A DNA stretch of 64,000 bases from Dipteris shenzhenensis (GCA_047967505.1 CM106539.1); one strand, 5' to 3'; numbered from the stretch's first letter, positions 44,653-57,147 are shown. The notes: a model not told the origin generated them from the letters alone. Numbers and translations are program-made.

Positions 44653-45020
44653 CATTAATTCCGGTTTTTTGGAAGATTTTGTTTCTTGACTTGCTTGTTT
44701 ATTTTTGCTTAGTCACCTTCCTTTCTTCTTTATTTTTGTTTCTTTCTCTTTTGTTTATTTGACGTACTTTAGTAAGCACTGGGTTTGCCCAAGAGACTCC
44801 GCAGGTCTTTAGAAACCGAGTATAGCTACTTATGCTTGGGCAATGATGACGACATAAGTGTTGCTTTGCTTGCTAAGTATGTCTTCCTTTTGTTTTTCTT
44901 AAAACTTTTTGTTTACCTCTTTTTTCTTCTCTTTCATTTTCTCTTTTATTTTTTGTATAGATTTGTGGTCTTTAGAACAACTAAATTTGTATGATTGGAC
45001 TTATTCTAGTCTTACAAAGG
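44653..45020 (+). mobile_element. PLE unit 3: leader only
   Basis: After a short GA run, the PLE leader starts again (AATTCCGGTTTTTTGGAAG) and is collinear with 34608 and 40906 up to TCTTACAAAGGTATAT, where it breaks at a (TA)n into copia sequence. This proves head-to-tail arrangement of units 2 and 3. Confidence 0.82.
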
Positions 45021-45765
45021 TATATATATATATAGATTTCGTCTTGATAGGTGTTGCCTGACCAGATCCCATGGCAGAGGACCTTGGCATCTTGCTCAGA
45101 AGGAGGCCGAGACTCTGTCCCAGCTAAGGGATTGTGTTAATGCCAGGGTAAGGTCATCTATATTTCTTAACTGTACTCCTCATGTGATTAATCACATGAA
45201 GCACATGACAGTGGCCAAAAGTATATGAGAGCATTTGGCGTCCATGTATAACCGAACTTCTCCCATGAAGAGGGTCTCACTGGATGTCTAGATGAGGGTG
45301 TTGGATGCCAAGAAATCTTCATCGATGCGGAACCACATCAACAAGTTACAGGAACTTCAGCAGGAGATCCTCCAAGCAAGGGAGCAGATTTCATCAGAGG
45401 ACGTGGCCATTTCTTTACTTTCCCAGTTGTCCTCTTAGTATGGGGCCTTTTATTCATCCTTGATCACCAGTGATAGGGTGAATGAGTTGACTAGGGAGGT
45501 TTTGGTCCCCATGGTGCTTCACCAGGAGGAGCGCTTCGATGATCGTACCTACGAGAGTCAGCCTGAGGCTCTGACAGCTGATCAGAAAGGTAGAAAGCAG
45601 TTGACAGCTGAGGAACGAGAAGCTCTCAAGGCATCCCGTAGGTGTAACCGATGTGGCCAAAAAGGTCATTATTGGTGTCAGTGTCCCCAATGGAATGCAG
45701 AGGGGTCCAGTAACCAGGTGGCCGATAGTGTGACTGCTGTGACCACATATACTCCAGCCTTCTAG
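45021..45765 (+). pseudogene. Copia-4 gag relic
   Basis: Frames with scattered stops encode copia Gag: CVNARVRSSIFLNCTPH, HLASMYNRTSPMKRVSLDV, KLQELQQEILQAREQISSEDVAISLL, and a CCHC knuckle CNRCGQKGHYWCQC (about 45646-45687). There are at least three nonsense codons (45228, 45291, 45436). No LTR on the left; an inverted LTR-like piece follows at 45940. Confidence 0.8.
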
Positions 45766-45939
45766 TAGCATGAGGCAAGCGTTGCCAGCAGGCTTTCTGG
45801 CTCTAGATGGAGGATTGCTTGCTTGTCTACGGCAGTTGGACAACCTACCGATCAGGTGCACCGAGCAGGCAGTTATTCGAGGTAGGCTTTCAGGCACATG
45901 GTCTCCATCTGAGACAGCTTCTGGAGCTGCAGGTATCTT

Positions 45940-46070
45940 TCTATCATTTCTTTGATTCCTGCCCACATGGCAGTCAATACCCTGCCCATGTGTCAGTCTC
46001 TCAAACCCTAGGCTCACCCCCCCCATGCTCTCCTCATATGGGGGCTTGGGGAGGCGACCTTTCCAGCAGT
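45940..46070 (-). repeat. Inverted fragment of a Copia-3-related LTR
   Basis: On the minus strand it reads TGGAAAGGTCGCCTCCCCA, then CCCCCATATGAGGAGAGCAT, GGTGAGCCTAGGGTTTGAG and CATGTGGGCAGGAATC, matching the first 130 bp of the Copia-3 LTRs with clear divergence. Confidence 0.78.
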
Positions 46071-47597
46071 GGGGATGTCATAATAGCTAGTCCCTGCTAT
46101 GCATGATGGAGTTTATGGTTTTCAACTTTATGAGTGACTATCATGAGATTGAAAGTGCGTGCTGTTGTGTTTTTAATGGATGAGTTTGGGCATGTCTCCT
46201 CTCGTGAAGACCTCATGCAACTCTTTGTTACTGCTTCTTAATGCAGTTTGGTCACTCAGCTCTTGATGGTGAAGAAGCTCTTGATGCAGTTTGGTCGCTC
46301 AGCTACTAGGTCTGACCAGACAGATTAGCAGTAATCACAACCTAGCAACATATCGTGGTGTTTGGAGTCCGTGGGCTGAAACTTGGATCCAATTTGGGCA
46401 AACAGGTTCTTGGATCCATGCCTTGAAGGTAGCTGATGGATTCGGACTGCCCACCATTGACTTGTGTATCCCCAGCCTTAAATGAGTGGCCTGGTATTTC
46501 CAAGGACTTCATGGTTGTGAACAGTCGTTTGGACCTTGGCCTTTGACTAAACCTCGGGTCTGGACTCTGATGACTGAGCCATGGATCTCGTACTCTTTAC
46601 ATGTAAAGGAAAACCTAGTACTACGTAGCGCTGCCAGATCTCTTCATGGAATGTGGCCATGGGGATTTGGCCTCTGATATTTGAGCCACTGCTCCCAAGC
46701 TCGTGACTGAATCTGGACTTTCCTTGATTGCCTTTAACCTATGCCTTGAGTGTGATGGTTGTATTGCCCCGGAGTGGTATTGGAATCCATGCTTGAGCAC
46801 TGGCTTTGCTGACAGCGGATGTGCCTTGGATCTCGGTTTGATGGAAGCCGATTTGTGGTAACATGACGTGGCTGCAAATCTAGGTGTCCAAGATGCGAGT
46901 AACCTTGGACACCTTGGCCTGAGAAGCAGTTGTTAGACCCAAGGTCACCAAGCCATGGTAACATTGAGCCCACCTCGACCTCGACACCCCTTCATTCCTC
47001 TAAAGCAGCTTCTTCCCTCGCCGCCACATGATGCCTCTCCCATGGATCCAATGGATTTCGATTGTGGGACATGGTTTCAGTAAGCGGGGGATAGATGTTA
47101 AGCATCGGGTATAACTAGAGAGAACCTGGGAGGAGTGGTCCTTGACTCTGAAGCTCACTGACAGCCGAATGGTACCAGTTTGAGTCATCTTGGTGGAGAG
47201 AATGATGGGCACTCACCCCATGTGCCATGCGTGAATGAATCTGGTTTTGTAAACTCTCTTGAATCCGCAAAGCCTTCCCTTAAACTCTTTTGAATCTGCA
47301 AAGCTTTTCCTAACATCCACGCCCCATGGAGATGCGCTGTGTAATATCAGACAGTGATTTGTAGATTTAGGCACTAGGTTAGAAACACGCACCCCCTGGC
47401 CTGCACTACACACCCCAGCAGGAATAGGTATAAATAAGGCTGTACTTTGAGTCATGTAAGTAGTCAATGGTGAATCTGCAAGCTAACGGTACCCAGGTAT
47501 CTTGTTCTAGTTTGCATCATAATTGAGTCTTTTTTGAAGGTAGGGAGATTCATTTACTCACGCTGTCTACTAAATGCAAGACCTTTACATTCTGCAG
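46071..47597 (+). other. 3' part of the bZIP intron
   Basis: No coding feature. Segment 46068-46200 recurs at about 61668-61800. Small local duplications occur at about 46235-46310 (GATGCAGTTTGGTC repeated) and 47240-47305 (CTCTTGAATCYGCAAAGC repeated). A pyrimidine-rich run leads into the exon 2 acceptor. Confidence 0.6.
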
Positions 47598-47669
47598 GCA
47601 TACACCGTAGAACTGGAGAATGAGCTGACACAGTTGAGGGAAGAAAACTTGAAGCTAAAAAGGAAGCAG
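47598..47669 (+). CDS. Group A bZIP transcription factor, exon 2 (leucine zipper)
   Basis: 72 bases, phase 0 at both ends, flanked by TTCTGCAG on the left and GTGATT on the right. The 24 residues start AYTVELENELTQL and end KLKRKQ. Leucines occur at three successive heptad positions (VEL, TQL, LKL), and Glu-Asn-Glu and Arg-Glu-Glu-Asn fill the e/g positions, as in ABI5/ABF zippers. The zipper lets the factor dimerise. The rest of the zipper and the family's C-terminal C4 motif must be in later exon(s), which I could not find before the window end. Confidence 0.9.
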
Positions 47670-48119
47670 GTGATTGCATGTCCTTGTGCTTTCCCGTTTC
47701 ATTCTGTGTAATGATCATGATTTCTGAATTCAAAGTGGATGCTTGTATCAGAACCAACCTTGGAAATATTGCAATAACTAAGGGCTACTTGTTTTTGTTT
47801 TAAAAAATGTCGATATCCAATAAAGCTTTGCTCTTGCTAAGTCTGCCCTTTTTCTGTAAAGAATTGTGACAAAGCTTAAGCATGTGACGTGTTTCAAGTG
47901 TGACTTGCACCTATGGTTGCTGAGGACACCATTAAGGATGTTCTCCATTTCCTGCACGTCAAGGTCTATGCTCTGAAGATTTTAATTAGACTTAGTCCAG
48001 ACCATATGCTTATTGTTTACTCGTAAGCCTGGCAATAATCCTAAGCTTTTCTCAAATTAATCCTAACTTCTAAGCCTCCAATGAATGGATAGAACCGAAG
48101 TATGTGCTCCAGTAGAGCG
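47670..48119 (+). other. Start of the next bZIP intron
   Basis: AT-rich single-copy-looking sequence after the exon 2 donor. I see no further exon or element in it. Confidence 0.5.
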
Positions 48120-48413
48120 CTCGTTGCCTCACCTGTAAGTCCCCATATGAGGAGTGCAAAGGGATATGGTACCTGTGTAGGATGGGTGGCCATGAGAGAC
48201 AGCCATGTGGGTATGCATGCTACATGCGGAGATCAGCATGGATCTAGCCCAACTCATGTTAGGCTAGCACATGAGCAGCCACATGGGCTGACTGTAGTAG
48301 CAAGAAGAGCTGCCACGTGGTCAGCATAGGCTGCAGCATAAAAGAGAAGAAGATAGCCTGTCACACAAGCAGCGAGATCTGAAACATGAGCCACATGGAG
48401 AGGCTTGCAGATG
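48120..48413 (+). repeat. Degenerate LTR-like fragment, left part (split by Copia-5)
   Basis: CCTGTAAGTCCCCATATGAGGAG and CCATGTGGG resemble the start of the Copia-3 LTR (TGTAAGCCCCCATATGAGGAG). The continuation after Copia-5 (50704-51000) has TATATATGG and GACAGACAGCCGACTGC words. It looks like an old relative of the Copia-3 LTR family, with unclear ends. Confidence 0.4.
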
Positions 48414-50703
48414 TGTTGGGATAAGTATGATCAAGGGCTTGCTCTATGGTGCATGTGTGCATCTAGGGGAGTCACATGTGTGTTTGTGTGTGTTGTAAAG
48501 GCACATCAAGTGCTATGATGTGTCTAGTGCGTGACCTAAGTGATGATGTAAGCCAAAGGCCCCCACATGGGAGGTTCCTTTGATTTAGGCCAGTCCCACT
48601 GACGTAGGGACTGATTCCCACTGATGTAGGGGCTGATTGCCACTTATGTAGGGAAGGTATTACCTTCTCCCCCTTTCTATAAGAGAGAGTCCTCTCTCTC
48701 ACAATCCATGATAGAGAACTACCATTTTGTTTCATTGTGCTCTCACTCCTCTTCCAAGATGCATCTGTTCTATCCTACGGGATTCTACACTTGGTATCAA
48801 AGCTTTCGGTTCTAGATCTAGCCTAGCCTAGCATTAGATGCTTTCTCTAGCATAAACTACTAGTTTTCTCAAAGCTTCTTCATCTTCTCCATTTTCCTCC
48901 TTCTTCCCCAAATCTGTGAGAGCCCAGTTCTCTACCTACAAGCGACCATTGCTCAAACCCTTTGAGCTGTAGACTCCTCATGTACGGGCGACCTTCCAGC
49001 TGCAAGCAATTAGAAAGTTCTCCTCTGTACGCGCAACACCAACACGAAGACTGCTCACCGATAAATCGCGCAATGCCGCCTCTGTGCTAACCTATCTGCA
49101 AATCCCTCTGAGCCCGAGCTGCATGACACTACAGGCAAGCTGCTGTTGAAATTTGAGCTCGTTTGGTCAAGAATTGGAGGAGAAATTGCGAAAAAACCAG
49201 TCGACTTTCTCAAGCATCTACATGGCGACCTGGTGCAACGTTGTGCCTCTTCTTGCTGGTGGCCCTGGTCTGGTATACTAGTGTTCTTTCTGCATAAAAA
49301 TCCCCTTGAATAGAGCTATGAGCTATGGGAATTGCACCCTCCAATCTACTCTGATCTCTGTTGACAGAATTCTGCATATTTTGGTCAAAGAGTGTTGAGT
49401 AATCACCATAAGTTTGGGGCTTCCATTATTTACTGCAAACTTTCATTGTTTTGCTTGTACTTGAGTAGTAGAACTCAGTCATGGAGCTCATAAGTGTCCT
49501 TATACTTTGCATTTAGAATGATGACTATGTCATTCTCTTTGATGAGTACTTGAACTATAAACATGACTAAACCCTAGCAAATAGAAAAGTTTGATGGAAC
49601 TAGTTTCCATACTTGGCAAACAAAAGCTGAGTTTATGCTTATGAAAAAGAAGATATGGTATGTTGTGAATGGAAAGAATTCTACAAAAGAAAAAGCTAAT
49701 TGGTTGATCAAAGACAAGAAGGCTCTTGCTATCATTGCTATGGGATTAAGTGGCTCATACATTCACCACATTGATGGCTTTGAAACTTCACATGAAGCTT
49801 GGGATCATCATCTCACAGTATTTGGTGCACAAGGAAAATGCTTCAAATATATCTTGTTCCTTTACCTACAATTGGAAAAGGGAACGTGTTCTTCCATGAA
49901 GAACAACAAAGAGAATCAAGCATTTCTTATGAAGAAGGACTACTTCAACAACAAAGCAAATCTGCCTGAAGGAAGAACTCCATCAGCAAATGAAGACAAT
50001 AAAGACTATGCTTTTTAAGCATTTTGTCTTTTGAATTTTTGTTTATTATCACTTGGTCAAATTTTGAGGTTCTTTGCCTGGAGTAGTACTCCAAAAAGAA
50101 TATCATATGTTATGTCTTTTGTAAATCACCTCTGGTCACCATATGATGTAGACCATGTGATATGTGTTTTGACTATCCCATTTCTGTGAACCTCACATCC
50201 TTGGGAACCCTTGCTAGCATGAGATCCTAGCCATAGATTTATCCTTGACCACCATGAGATGGCATGAGAAACTATGAGACTAGATGTATCCTTGACACTG
50301 CAAGAGGCAACCCTTTGAGGGGGGGTATGTTGGGATAAGTATGATCAAGGGCTTGCTCTATGGTGCATGTGTGCATCTAGGGGAGTCACATGTGTCTTTG
50401 TGTGTGTTGTAAAGGCACATCAAGTGCTATGATGTGTCTAGTGTGTGACCTAAGTGATGATGTAAGCCAAAGGCCCCCACATGGGAGGTTCCTTTGATTT
50501 AGGCCAGTCCCACTGATGTAGGGACTGATTCCCACTGATGTAGGGGCTGATTGCAACTTATGTAGGGAAGGTATTACCTTCTCCCCCTTTCTATAAGAGA
50601 GAGTCCTCTCTCTCACAATCTATAATAGAGAACTACCATTTTGTTTCATTGTGCTCTCACTCCTCTTCCAAGATGCATCTATTCTATCCTACGGGATTCT
50701 ACA
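48414..50703 (+). mobile_element. Copia-5: small non-autonomous copia element
   Basis: LTRs of 376 bp at 48414-48789 and 50328-50703 (TGTTGGG...TCTACA) differ at about seven sites. The flanks are AGATG (48409-48413) and AGTTG (50704-50708), a target duplication with one mismatch. The primer site TGGTATCAAAGC (about 48792) and a polypurine tract (about 50315-50327) are present. The 1.5-kb interior has only a partial gag. Downstream of the bZIP zipper exon, in sense orientation. Confidence 0.88.
49577..50017 (+). pseudogene. Copia-5 gag fragment
   Basis: Copia Gag N-terminus: QIEKFDGTSFHTWQTKAEFML (from about 49578, no ATG in frame before 49635), KKALAIIAMGLSGSYIHHI and SHEAWDHHL. After about 49850 the similarity stops, with no knuckle or pol, and the frame ends at 50016-50018. 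It is a truncated gag that could not form particles alone. Confidence 0.75.
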
Positions 50704-51540
50704 AGTTGTGCAGATGGAGGCAGAGGATCAACCATGTAGTTTGAGCTTGGGAGCCAGCATAGCTGGCAAAATTGGGGCCCAGAATACAGCGCAGCTCAGG
50801 GGCTATATATGGTGGCCGTCCGTAACAAATCGGGCAGTCTGAGAGTTGGTAGACCCTTGACAGACAGCCGACTGCTGCCTGTTCCCTCCTTCTGATCCTA
50901 GTCGGATCATTTTAGGCTTGCTCGTTCATTTATAAAAGCTTGCTTTTCCGCCTCATGGCCGGGCATTGTCCAACATACTGCGCGTATGGCAGTCCGAAGA
51001 CAGCCCATTGAGGGCAGCCATGTGGCAGTCCCACGTGGACTGCACACTAAAACGGGTGGCTGCGTGCAATGCTTAATGGCAAGTCCACAATGAAAACCTC
51101 AACAAGGACTCTATAGGTAAAGCCTTGTTGCACTCATTTGGGGCCTCAGAGAGGGTGTTGATACATGTATTTGACACCCCTCGCACAAGTCCCTTGTGGC
51201 ATTGAACCTTTTGAACATGGGACATCAGCCACCAGCAGAATAACTACCTTGGCATTTACAAATTCATCTGAGCCTGGCAATAGCATGCAAATGATGACGT
51301 TGCCTTGACTTTGTCAAAGATGAAGTGATTGTTTGGACTCTGATGTCTCTCTCTGAGCCTCGGGATGGCCTTTGAGAAACGTGATTTGACCATGTGGAAT
51401 TGTAGTCTCTGAGCCAGTCAGGATCATGGTACACACCAGTTGTGGTACTGCTAAGTGCTAGCCTTTGTCATGGCTGAGTCTGCCCTTCACCTTCGGAGTG
51501 CTGATAGAAACACAGTAGAGAGACTTTGTATAAAATGGAT
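50704..51540 (+). other. LTR-like remainder and unassigned sequence before Gypsy-2
   Basis: 50704-51000 continues the LTR-like fragment from 48120-48413. 51000-51540 has no ORF or recognised element, and ends in the Gypsy-2 target TGGAT. Confidence 0.4.
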
Positions 51541-53041
51541 TGTTACGCTCAAATTGAGGCAACATGACCTCGGAAGTGTTAGTAGACATTTTCTGTTATA
51601 AAGGATCAATGTTTGTATTATATTTATTTGGGCTTCATGTAAATGGTCAAAGGGGTTAATGTCAAGGTCTTTGATGAGGGTGACAAGGCACTAACTAGAT
51701 TGGTCTAAGGCTATGGGTCTTAAATGCATTAAGTGTGGAAATGTGCCTAGGGGCAAGTGAATAAATTGATATCCCAAGAGAGGGGTAGTAAAGATGCATT
51801 TAAGAGGTACCCTAGAATGAAGACATGTGGCATACTAGATCCATCTAGGGAATTGGGGCTTGGTGAAATATGCAAGCAGGAGCTTTCACGAGTGATTGTA
51901 TTATGATGAGTTTGCTACCACCGAGAATTGGCTGGGAGGAAAATCTGAGTGCCTGCCGTGTGATTGATCATTGAATTGGCAATATGAAGCAGGTTCTAGC
52001 ATAGTGATCGTAATATTTGGTATCGGAACTAAGTATCGAAATAGGGAGATAAGTTGTGGAAGAACGATGCACTACGCATCGGGCTATGCTGAATTCTGGC
52101 AGACAAGGTTGACGATAATTCAAGCAGAGATTTTATAGTATGTAGGTGTACCTCCGTCGTTGACATGCAATCTCAACGGAAGTACGAACTGACGCGTCTA
52201 GTAGACGCTCAGCGTCATCAAGATCGAGGGAGCATGGGTGTGGAGAAGAAAAGGGCAAATGGGCGTCGCGTGGTTTGATTGACGGCGCATGGGTGAATCT
52301 ATAGCCTGGAAAGTTTGGTGACGGTGAATTGCTCTAGTGGCGTTGGTTGATCGCAGTGCTTCAAGACTGTGAATGGTCATGAGCCCAATCGTTGTGGGGT
52401 TTTTGGCTCATGCAAACGTAAGGAATGTACATAGCTGCAAGAGTGTCCACTTGTTGATCGACAAAAGGATGTTTGGAGGTGGAGCCTCTGTTATTACGAT
52501 AGAAAGGGGTGATTGATTCGTCTCTTGGTCTGCTTACGCTTGCACGCTTGGGTGGTCCATCCACTTACGTGGATTCAAGATTGGTTCTATGCTATGTTAA
52601 GGATAACGTCATACGTTCATAGTAAACGACAAGGCACTGAGCTTAGGATACTCATTTCATCGTTCAATCATCAGAACAGGAGGTCGTGAAGAGGAGACTA
52701 CGCAGATACACAAAGGTGTAGAGTGACGTCAGTGCATAGGTAGTGGCAGTTTTGACCAGGGAGCTTTCCATCCTTTCTTGTTAAAAGGAAAAAAAAATCA
52801 AATTTGTTTGGATGTACCTTTTGCAGTTATTTGGTAACTACGGTTAGTTTAAATTGCAGGAATTTCCCTACGAATCCTTAGCATAGGGAAGTGAACCGAC
52901 AATTTGTAGTTTACAGTTTTATAGTTTGCTATATGCTTGTATAGCAGGGGTTTGGAAAGTTATTATATATAGTTGTAAATATTATTTCTGAGTTTGTATC
53001 ATTTGGATAGTGGGTGAAAAAAAAAACACCCATTGATCTAA

Positions 53042-54165
53042 ATGGAAGTCGAAGAAGAAGCTTCTAGGGTGGATCCCATAGAGTTGGGAGTCTGGTCGAC
53101 CCCGCAGGTATCGCGCTCAGCAGGCCATACACTGTCTAGTAGAATTGCATTATTGGAGGATGCCTTGCAATAGATTTTAGCTCAATAATTGCAAGCAAAT
53201 GTAGGGCAATCCGAGCTCAGAAAAATGGTTCATAGTATGTCTGCTAGACCATCTCGTGAAGAGAAGGGTAAAGCTCCGATGGAGCCTGAGACCAGTGTTC
53301 ATATGGTCGAGCCTAGGAGGGCTAAGGTGCCTAATATTGCCAATTATAGGCCAGAAAAGTATTCTGGTCAGATGTCTGATTGTAGTTCCGATATCAGAGA
53401 GACCTGGTTACACAAATGGGACGAGGCCTTCGCCATTTGTGAAATCAGGAATGATATGAAGAAAATCCGCGAGGCCACCCATATGTTTAATGAGGCAGTG
53501 GATAGGTGGTGGATAAAACAACAGAAAGATGGAGTAGCATCCACTTCTTGGGAGGGGTTAAAAAAATAATTTAGAAAACCCTTCTTGCCTCCTGACGAAG
53601 CATCCCGAGCTTGGGATCAGTATCGAAACCTTTGTAGGAGAAATTTATCAGTGGCTGAATACATTGATAAGTTCAGAGAGAGTGTAATGAAAATTTATGA
53701 ATCTCTACCTTAGTCGATGCAGGTAAAAGATTTTATCTTTGGACTGAATGATTGGATCAAGATGGAATTTTGAGCTAAGTATGCGAACATGCTAGATGAA
53801 GCAATTATCATAGCCCTGAACTATGAGGATGCCAAAGGGAACATACCAAGTGGGTTTGTGCAGGTTGGGACTCGGTATGAGTACCTGAAGAAAACAGGGT
53901 GTAAGAAGAAATGGATTAGCAAAGGGAGTGTCTCACAGCCTAGTGGTCAAGCCAAGCAGGCGAAGCCAGTTGAGACTCCTAAACCAAGTACCACCATTGG
54001 AGTGAAAAGAAAAGTAACACCAATGGCAGCCCGGGCTTGTTCGAAATCTTCTTTGAACCCAGAGCAAAGGGAAAAAGCGAGGAGAGAAGGCTTGTGTTTT
54101 AAATGCCTTCAGCCTCATTAGTGGAAAGATTGTCCACGAAACAAGGATCGTCGGATGGCTGAAAT
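53042..54165 (+). pseudogene. Gypsy-2 gag
   Basis: Gag region starting near ATG 53042 (MEVEEEASRVDPIELGVW), with stops at about 53171, 53567, 53711 and 53774. Retrotrans_gag features are visible: NYRPEKYSGQMSD, ETWLHKWDEAFAI, RWWIKQQKDG, SWEGLKK and AEYIDKFRESVMKIYESLP. A knuckle begins CFKCLQPH and continues WKDC after a nonsense codon at 54119-54121. No intact product is possible. Confidence 0.8.
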
Positions 54166-54169
54166 GGTG

Positions 54170-55735
54170 ATCTCAGAATTCGACGTGGAAATGGAGGAGA
54201 GTCCCAGAGTAGAACAGATGCAGATTCAGCTAGCGGGATCTTCTCAAAGGTCAGTACCTGTTTTGTTATGTGTGTCTGTTGCTAAGCTAGTAAACAGTGC
54301 ACTTGATAATATCCTATTAAAGCCCGCAGCAACGGGGTATACAGCCTTTAACGATACGGAGTTAATTAAGATGAAAGGGCAAATAGCCAATCATGACGTC
54401 ATTGTGTTGTTTGACTTAGCGTCAACGCACAATGTAATTAACTCCAAGCTTGTAAAGATGCTGAAATTAAAGACTAGCCCATTTGACTATGCATATACAG
54501 TCAGAATGGCAGACGGAAGTTCAACTAAAGTATGGGACCAAAGGGTTACCCAATTGGAACTTCAAATTCAGGACTATACAGAGAAGCTTGATAAAGCTTG
54601 CTCACGCAGATATAGCCCTAGGTGACATTCTAGGAAGAATCCAGCCATAGATTGGAAAAAACATATTTATTAATTCAAGATGAATGATGTGCAGTATGTC
54701 TTGCGAGGTGAAAAAGATATAGCTCAAGGACCGTTGGTTTTTGTAATGGAAGTTTGAAAAGCTCAAGAAGAGTTTTTGTTTCTTTGTACATCATTGGTAG
54801 AGCCGATTGATGGTCCTTTGGCTAGCATTGATGTTATTCAAAATGGAGAGATGGCCAAGTTGGCTGATCAAATAGCAGAGGAGTTCTCTGATTGTTTCAG
54901 GGATGAGTAACCTTATGGGTTACCTGCAGAGCGGAATGTTCAGCATAAGATTCAACTAATCCCGGGGGCAGAACCTGCAAATAGACCTCCCTATAGGTTA
55001 ACTTTTACCGAAGAAGCGGAGGTGCGAAGACAATTGGAAGAATACCTCAAGCTGGAGCAGATTCAACCGAGTTTCTCACCTTTTTCTTCGCCAGTGATAT
55101 TGAAGAAAAAGAAAGATGATACTTTTCGCCTCTGTATAGATTAGAGAGCACTGAATAATATCACTGTTAAGCACAGGTATCCGATGGCTCGAATTGATGA
55201 TTTGCTAGATGCATTGCTTGGGGCCATAATTTTCAGCAAGATTGATGTTAAGTGTAGCTACCATGAGATCCATATTAGAGCCAAGGATGTGCATAGAATT
55301 GCTTTTAGAAGCAGGTTTGGACATTATGAGTTTTTGGTAATGCTGTTTGGACTTACCAATGCTCCTGCTACATTCGTCATGCTTATGAACGATTTACTAC
55401 GGCCGTATATCGGGAAGTTTGTAGTAGATTTTATTGACGACATTCTTGTGTTTAGCATAAGTATTGCTGAGCATCACGAACACTTAAGAAAAGTGTTCAA
55501 TACTTTGAGGAAAGCCAGTCTTTATGTAAATAAAATTAAAACTGTACTATGTATGGTAAGACTTGAATATTTAGGATTCATTATTACTCTTGATAGGGTA
55601 GAAATGGAAAGTGGCTACGATATTGACTTGGCCTATTCCTCAGAGTTTGACTGCTTTGCAATCATTCTTGGGATTTGTCCAATTTTATCGAAGGCATTTC
55701 AAAGGATATTCCGAGATAGTGTCGCCATTGATTGA
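54170..55735 (+). pseudogene. Gypsy-2 protease and reverse transcriptase
   Basis: The protease motif reads VLFDLASTHNVINSKLVKML, with Asp-Leu-Ala-Ser in place of Asp-Ser-Gly-Ala. RT spans about 54940-55600: PGAEPANRPPYRLTFTEEAEV, SSPVILKKKKDDTFRLCID, ARIDDLLDALLGAIIFSKID, RSRFGHYEFLVMLFGLTNAPATF and the catalytic VDFIDDILVFS (about 55424-55456). Stops at 54908, 55142 and elsewhere, and frame changes after 55600, break it. Confidence 0.85.
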
Positions 55736-56608
55736 TCTGACCTCAGATAAAGTACCTTTTATATGGGGACAGTTTTAACACCATAAAACAAGCTGTGGTC
55801 TCTGGACCGATGTTAAAAATAGTTAATCCCCAAAAACCGTTTTTTCTTGAAACCGATGCAAGTGGCATTGCGGTAGGAGCAGTTCTCCTCCAAGAGGGAA
55901 GGCCAGTAGCCTTTGAAAGCAAGAAGATTTCTCCCTCTCAATGAAATTGGCCAACTCATGAATTAGAGTTGTATGTTGTTATCCATGCTCTGAAAACATG
56001 GAGACATTATTTATATGGATCAAAGTTTTATGTTGATGTTGATCATGATACTGTGAAACATTTTTGTAAACAACTTGACTTGAGAGGCCGCCAAGCTAGG
56101 TGGGCAGAACTCATGCAGGAGTTTAACTTGAAGATTCGGTACCGAAGAGGGAAGGATAATAAAGTTGCTGATGCGTTGTCACGCATTATGCATATTATGA
56201 GTTTCACAGTATTAGAGAGTGCTTTAATGACCGAGATTAGAGAAATTCAAAAGGTGGACGAGTTCGTCCAGAGCCTTTGGCCTAAGACTCATGTATTTAA
56301 ACTCGATGAAAAGGGTGATATGGCATCCAAAAAAGGCCAAACTTATGCAAGATATACCATAAGAGATGGTATGCGAAAAAGAAATGGAGTAGTACTTAAT
56401 CAGAATGATCTCAGGCAAAGGGTCATTCGACAATGCCATAATAGCCCATGTGTGGGACATCCAGGGGTCGAGAAAACGTATGATCTCGTGAAGCGAGATT
56501 TCTTTTGGCCAAAAATGAAAAAACATATGTGACACGTTGTTTTTCGTGTCAAGTAAGGAAGGCAGACTAGGTGAAGCCACTCGGACTTTTACAGCCTTTG
56601 GAAATACT
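55736..56608 (+). pseudogene. Gypsy-2 RNase H and integrase zinc domain
   Basis: RNase H: PFFLETDASGIAVGAVLLQEG (about 55840-55900) supplies the first Asp, then ELYVVIHALKTWRHYLYGSKF with the Glu and VDVDHDTVKHF; it ends KIRYRRGKDNKVADALSR. The integrase N-terminal HHCC domain (RQCHNSPCVGHPGVEKTYDLV and CFSCQ after a stop at 56530) runs up to PLQPLEILL, where the chromovirus derivative interrupts it. The frame resumes at 60315. Confidence 0.83.
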
Positions 56609-57147
56609 ACTAGTGACACGTCCCAGCACTCCTGAAACCCCTGAACTGCAAGATAACCACACACAACATCAGAACTGAGCAGGCTGCTCACCACCCAACC
56701 GTGACATCTACGGGATGAGATCCCGAATCAGAAGATGTCTCCCCGAGCCACGGGCTGAGCTACCGGCACGAGCTCCCAATCAGATCCAAACCAGCCTGGT
56801 GTCCCATACCACCAGGTGGCGCTGTGAAGCCCTGGATCTGTCACTGGGCCTTGGGCTACGCTAAGATGCAGGCGCGCGTCCGCGACACAATCCAGGATCA
56901 GACCTAGCACCTGGGAACGAGACTTGCTCCCAACTGCACACTGAGAACTGAACCCCCTGGGCCTCTTTTATAGACTCGGGCCCCGGCGCCAAAAATAGCG
57001 AAGACCTATAAATAGTTCGTACCCTTGTCACTCAACCCGAGAATCAAGCCTGCCTAGCTCTAAGCCTCCCCAGGCTAACCTGAGCTAGTTCTGTGTACCT
57101 AGTACACGTCAGATACCGATCCGTGCACATGACATACTCCCCCTCCT

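Larger units (their letters stand above)
30055..47597 (+). other. 17.5-kb intron of the bZIP gene, filled with retroelements
   Basis: Donor CAG/GTAGAT at 30055 and acceptor TTCTGCAG/GCATAC at 47597 join two phase-0 exons so that the basic region reads directly into the zipper (RKQ-AYTVELENEL), exactly as in related proteins. The intron holds a gypsy RT scrap, a PLE tandem array, LINE pieces, a complete gag-only copia element and a copia gag relic, mostly in sense orientation. The first 1.3 kb (30055-31380) is AT-rich and shows no element I recognise. Confidence 0.85.
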
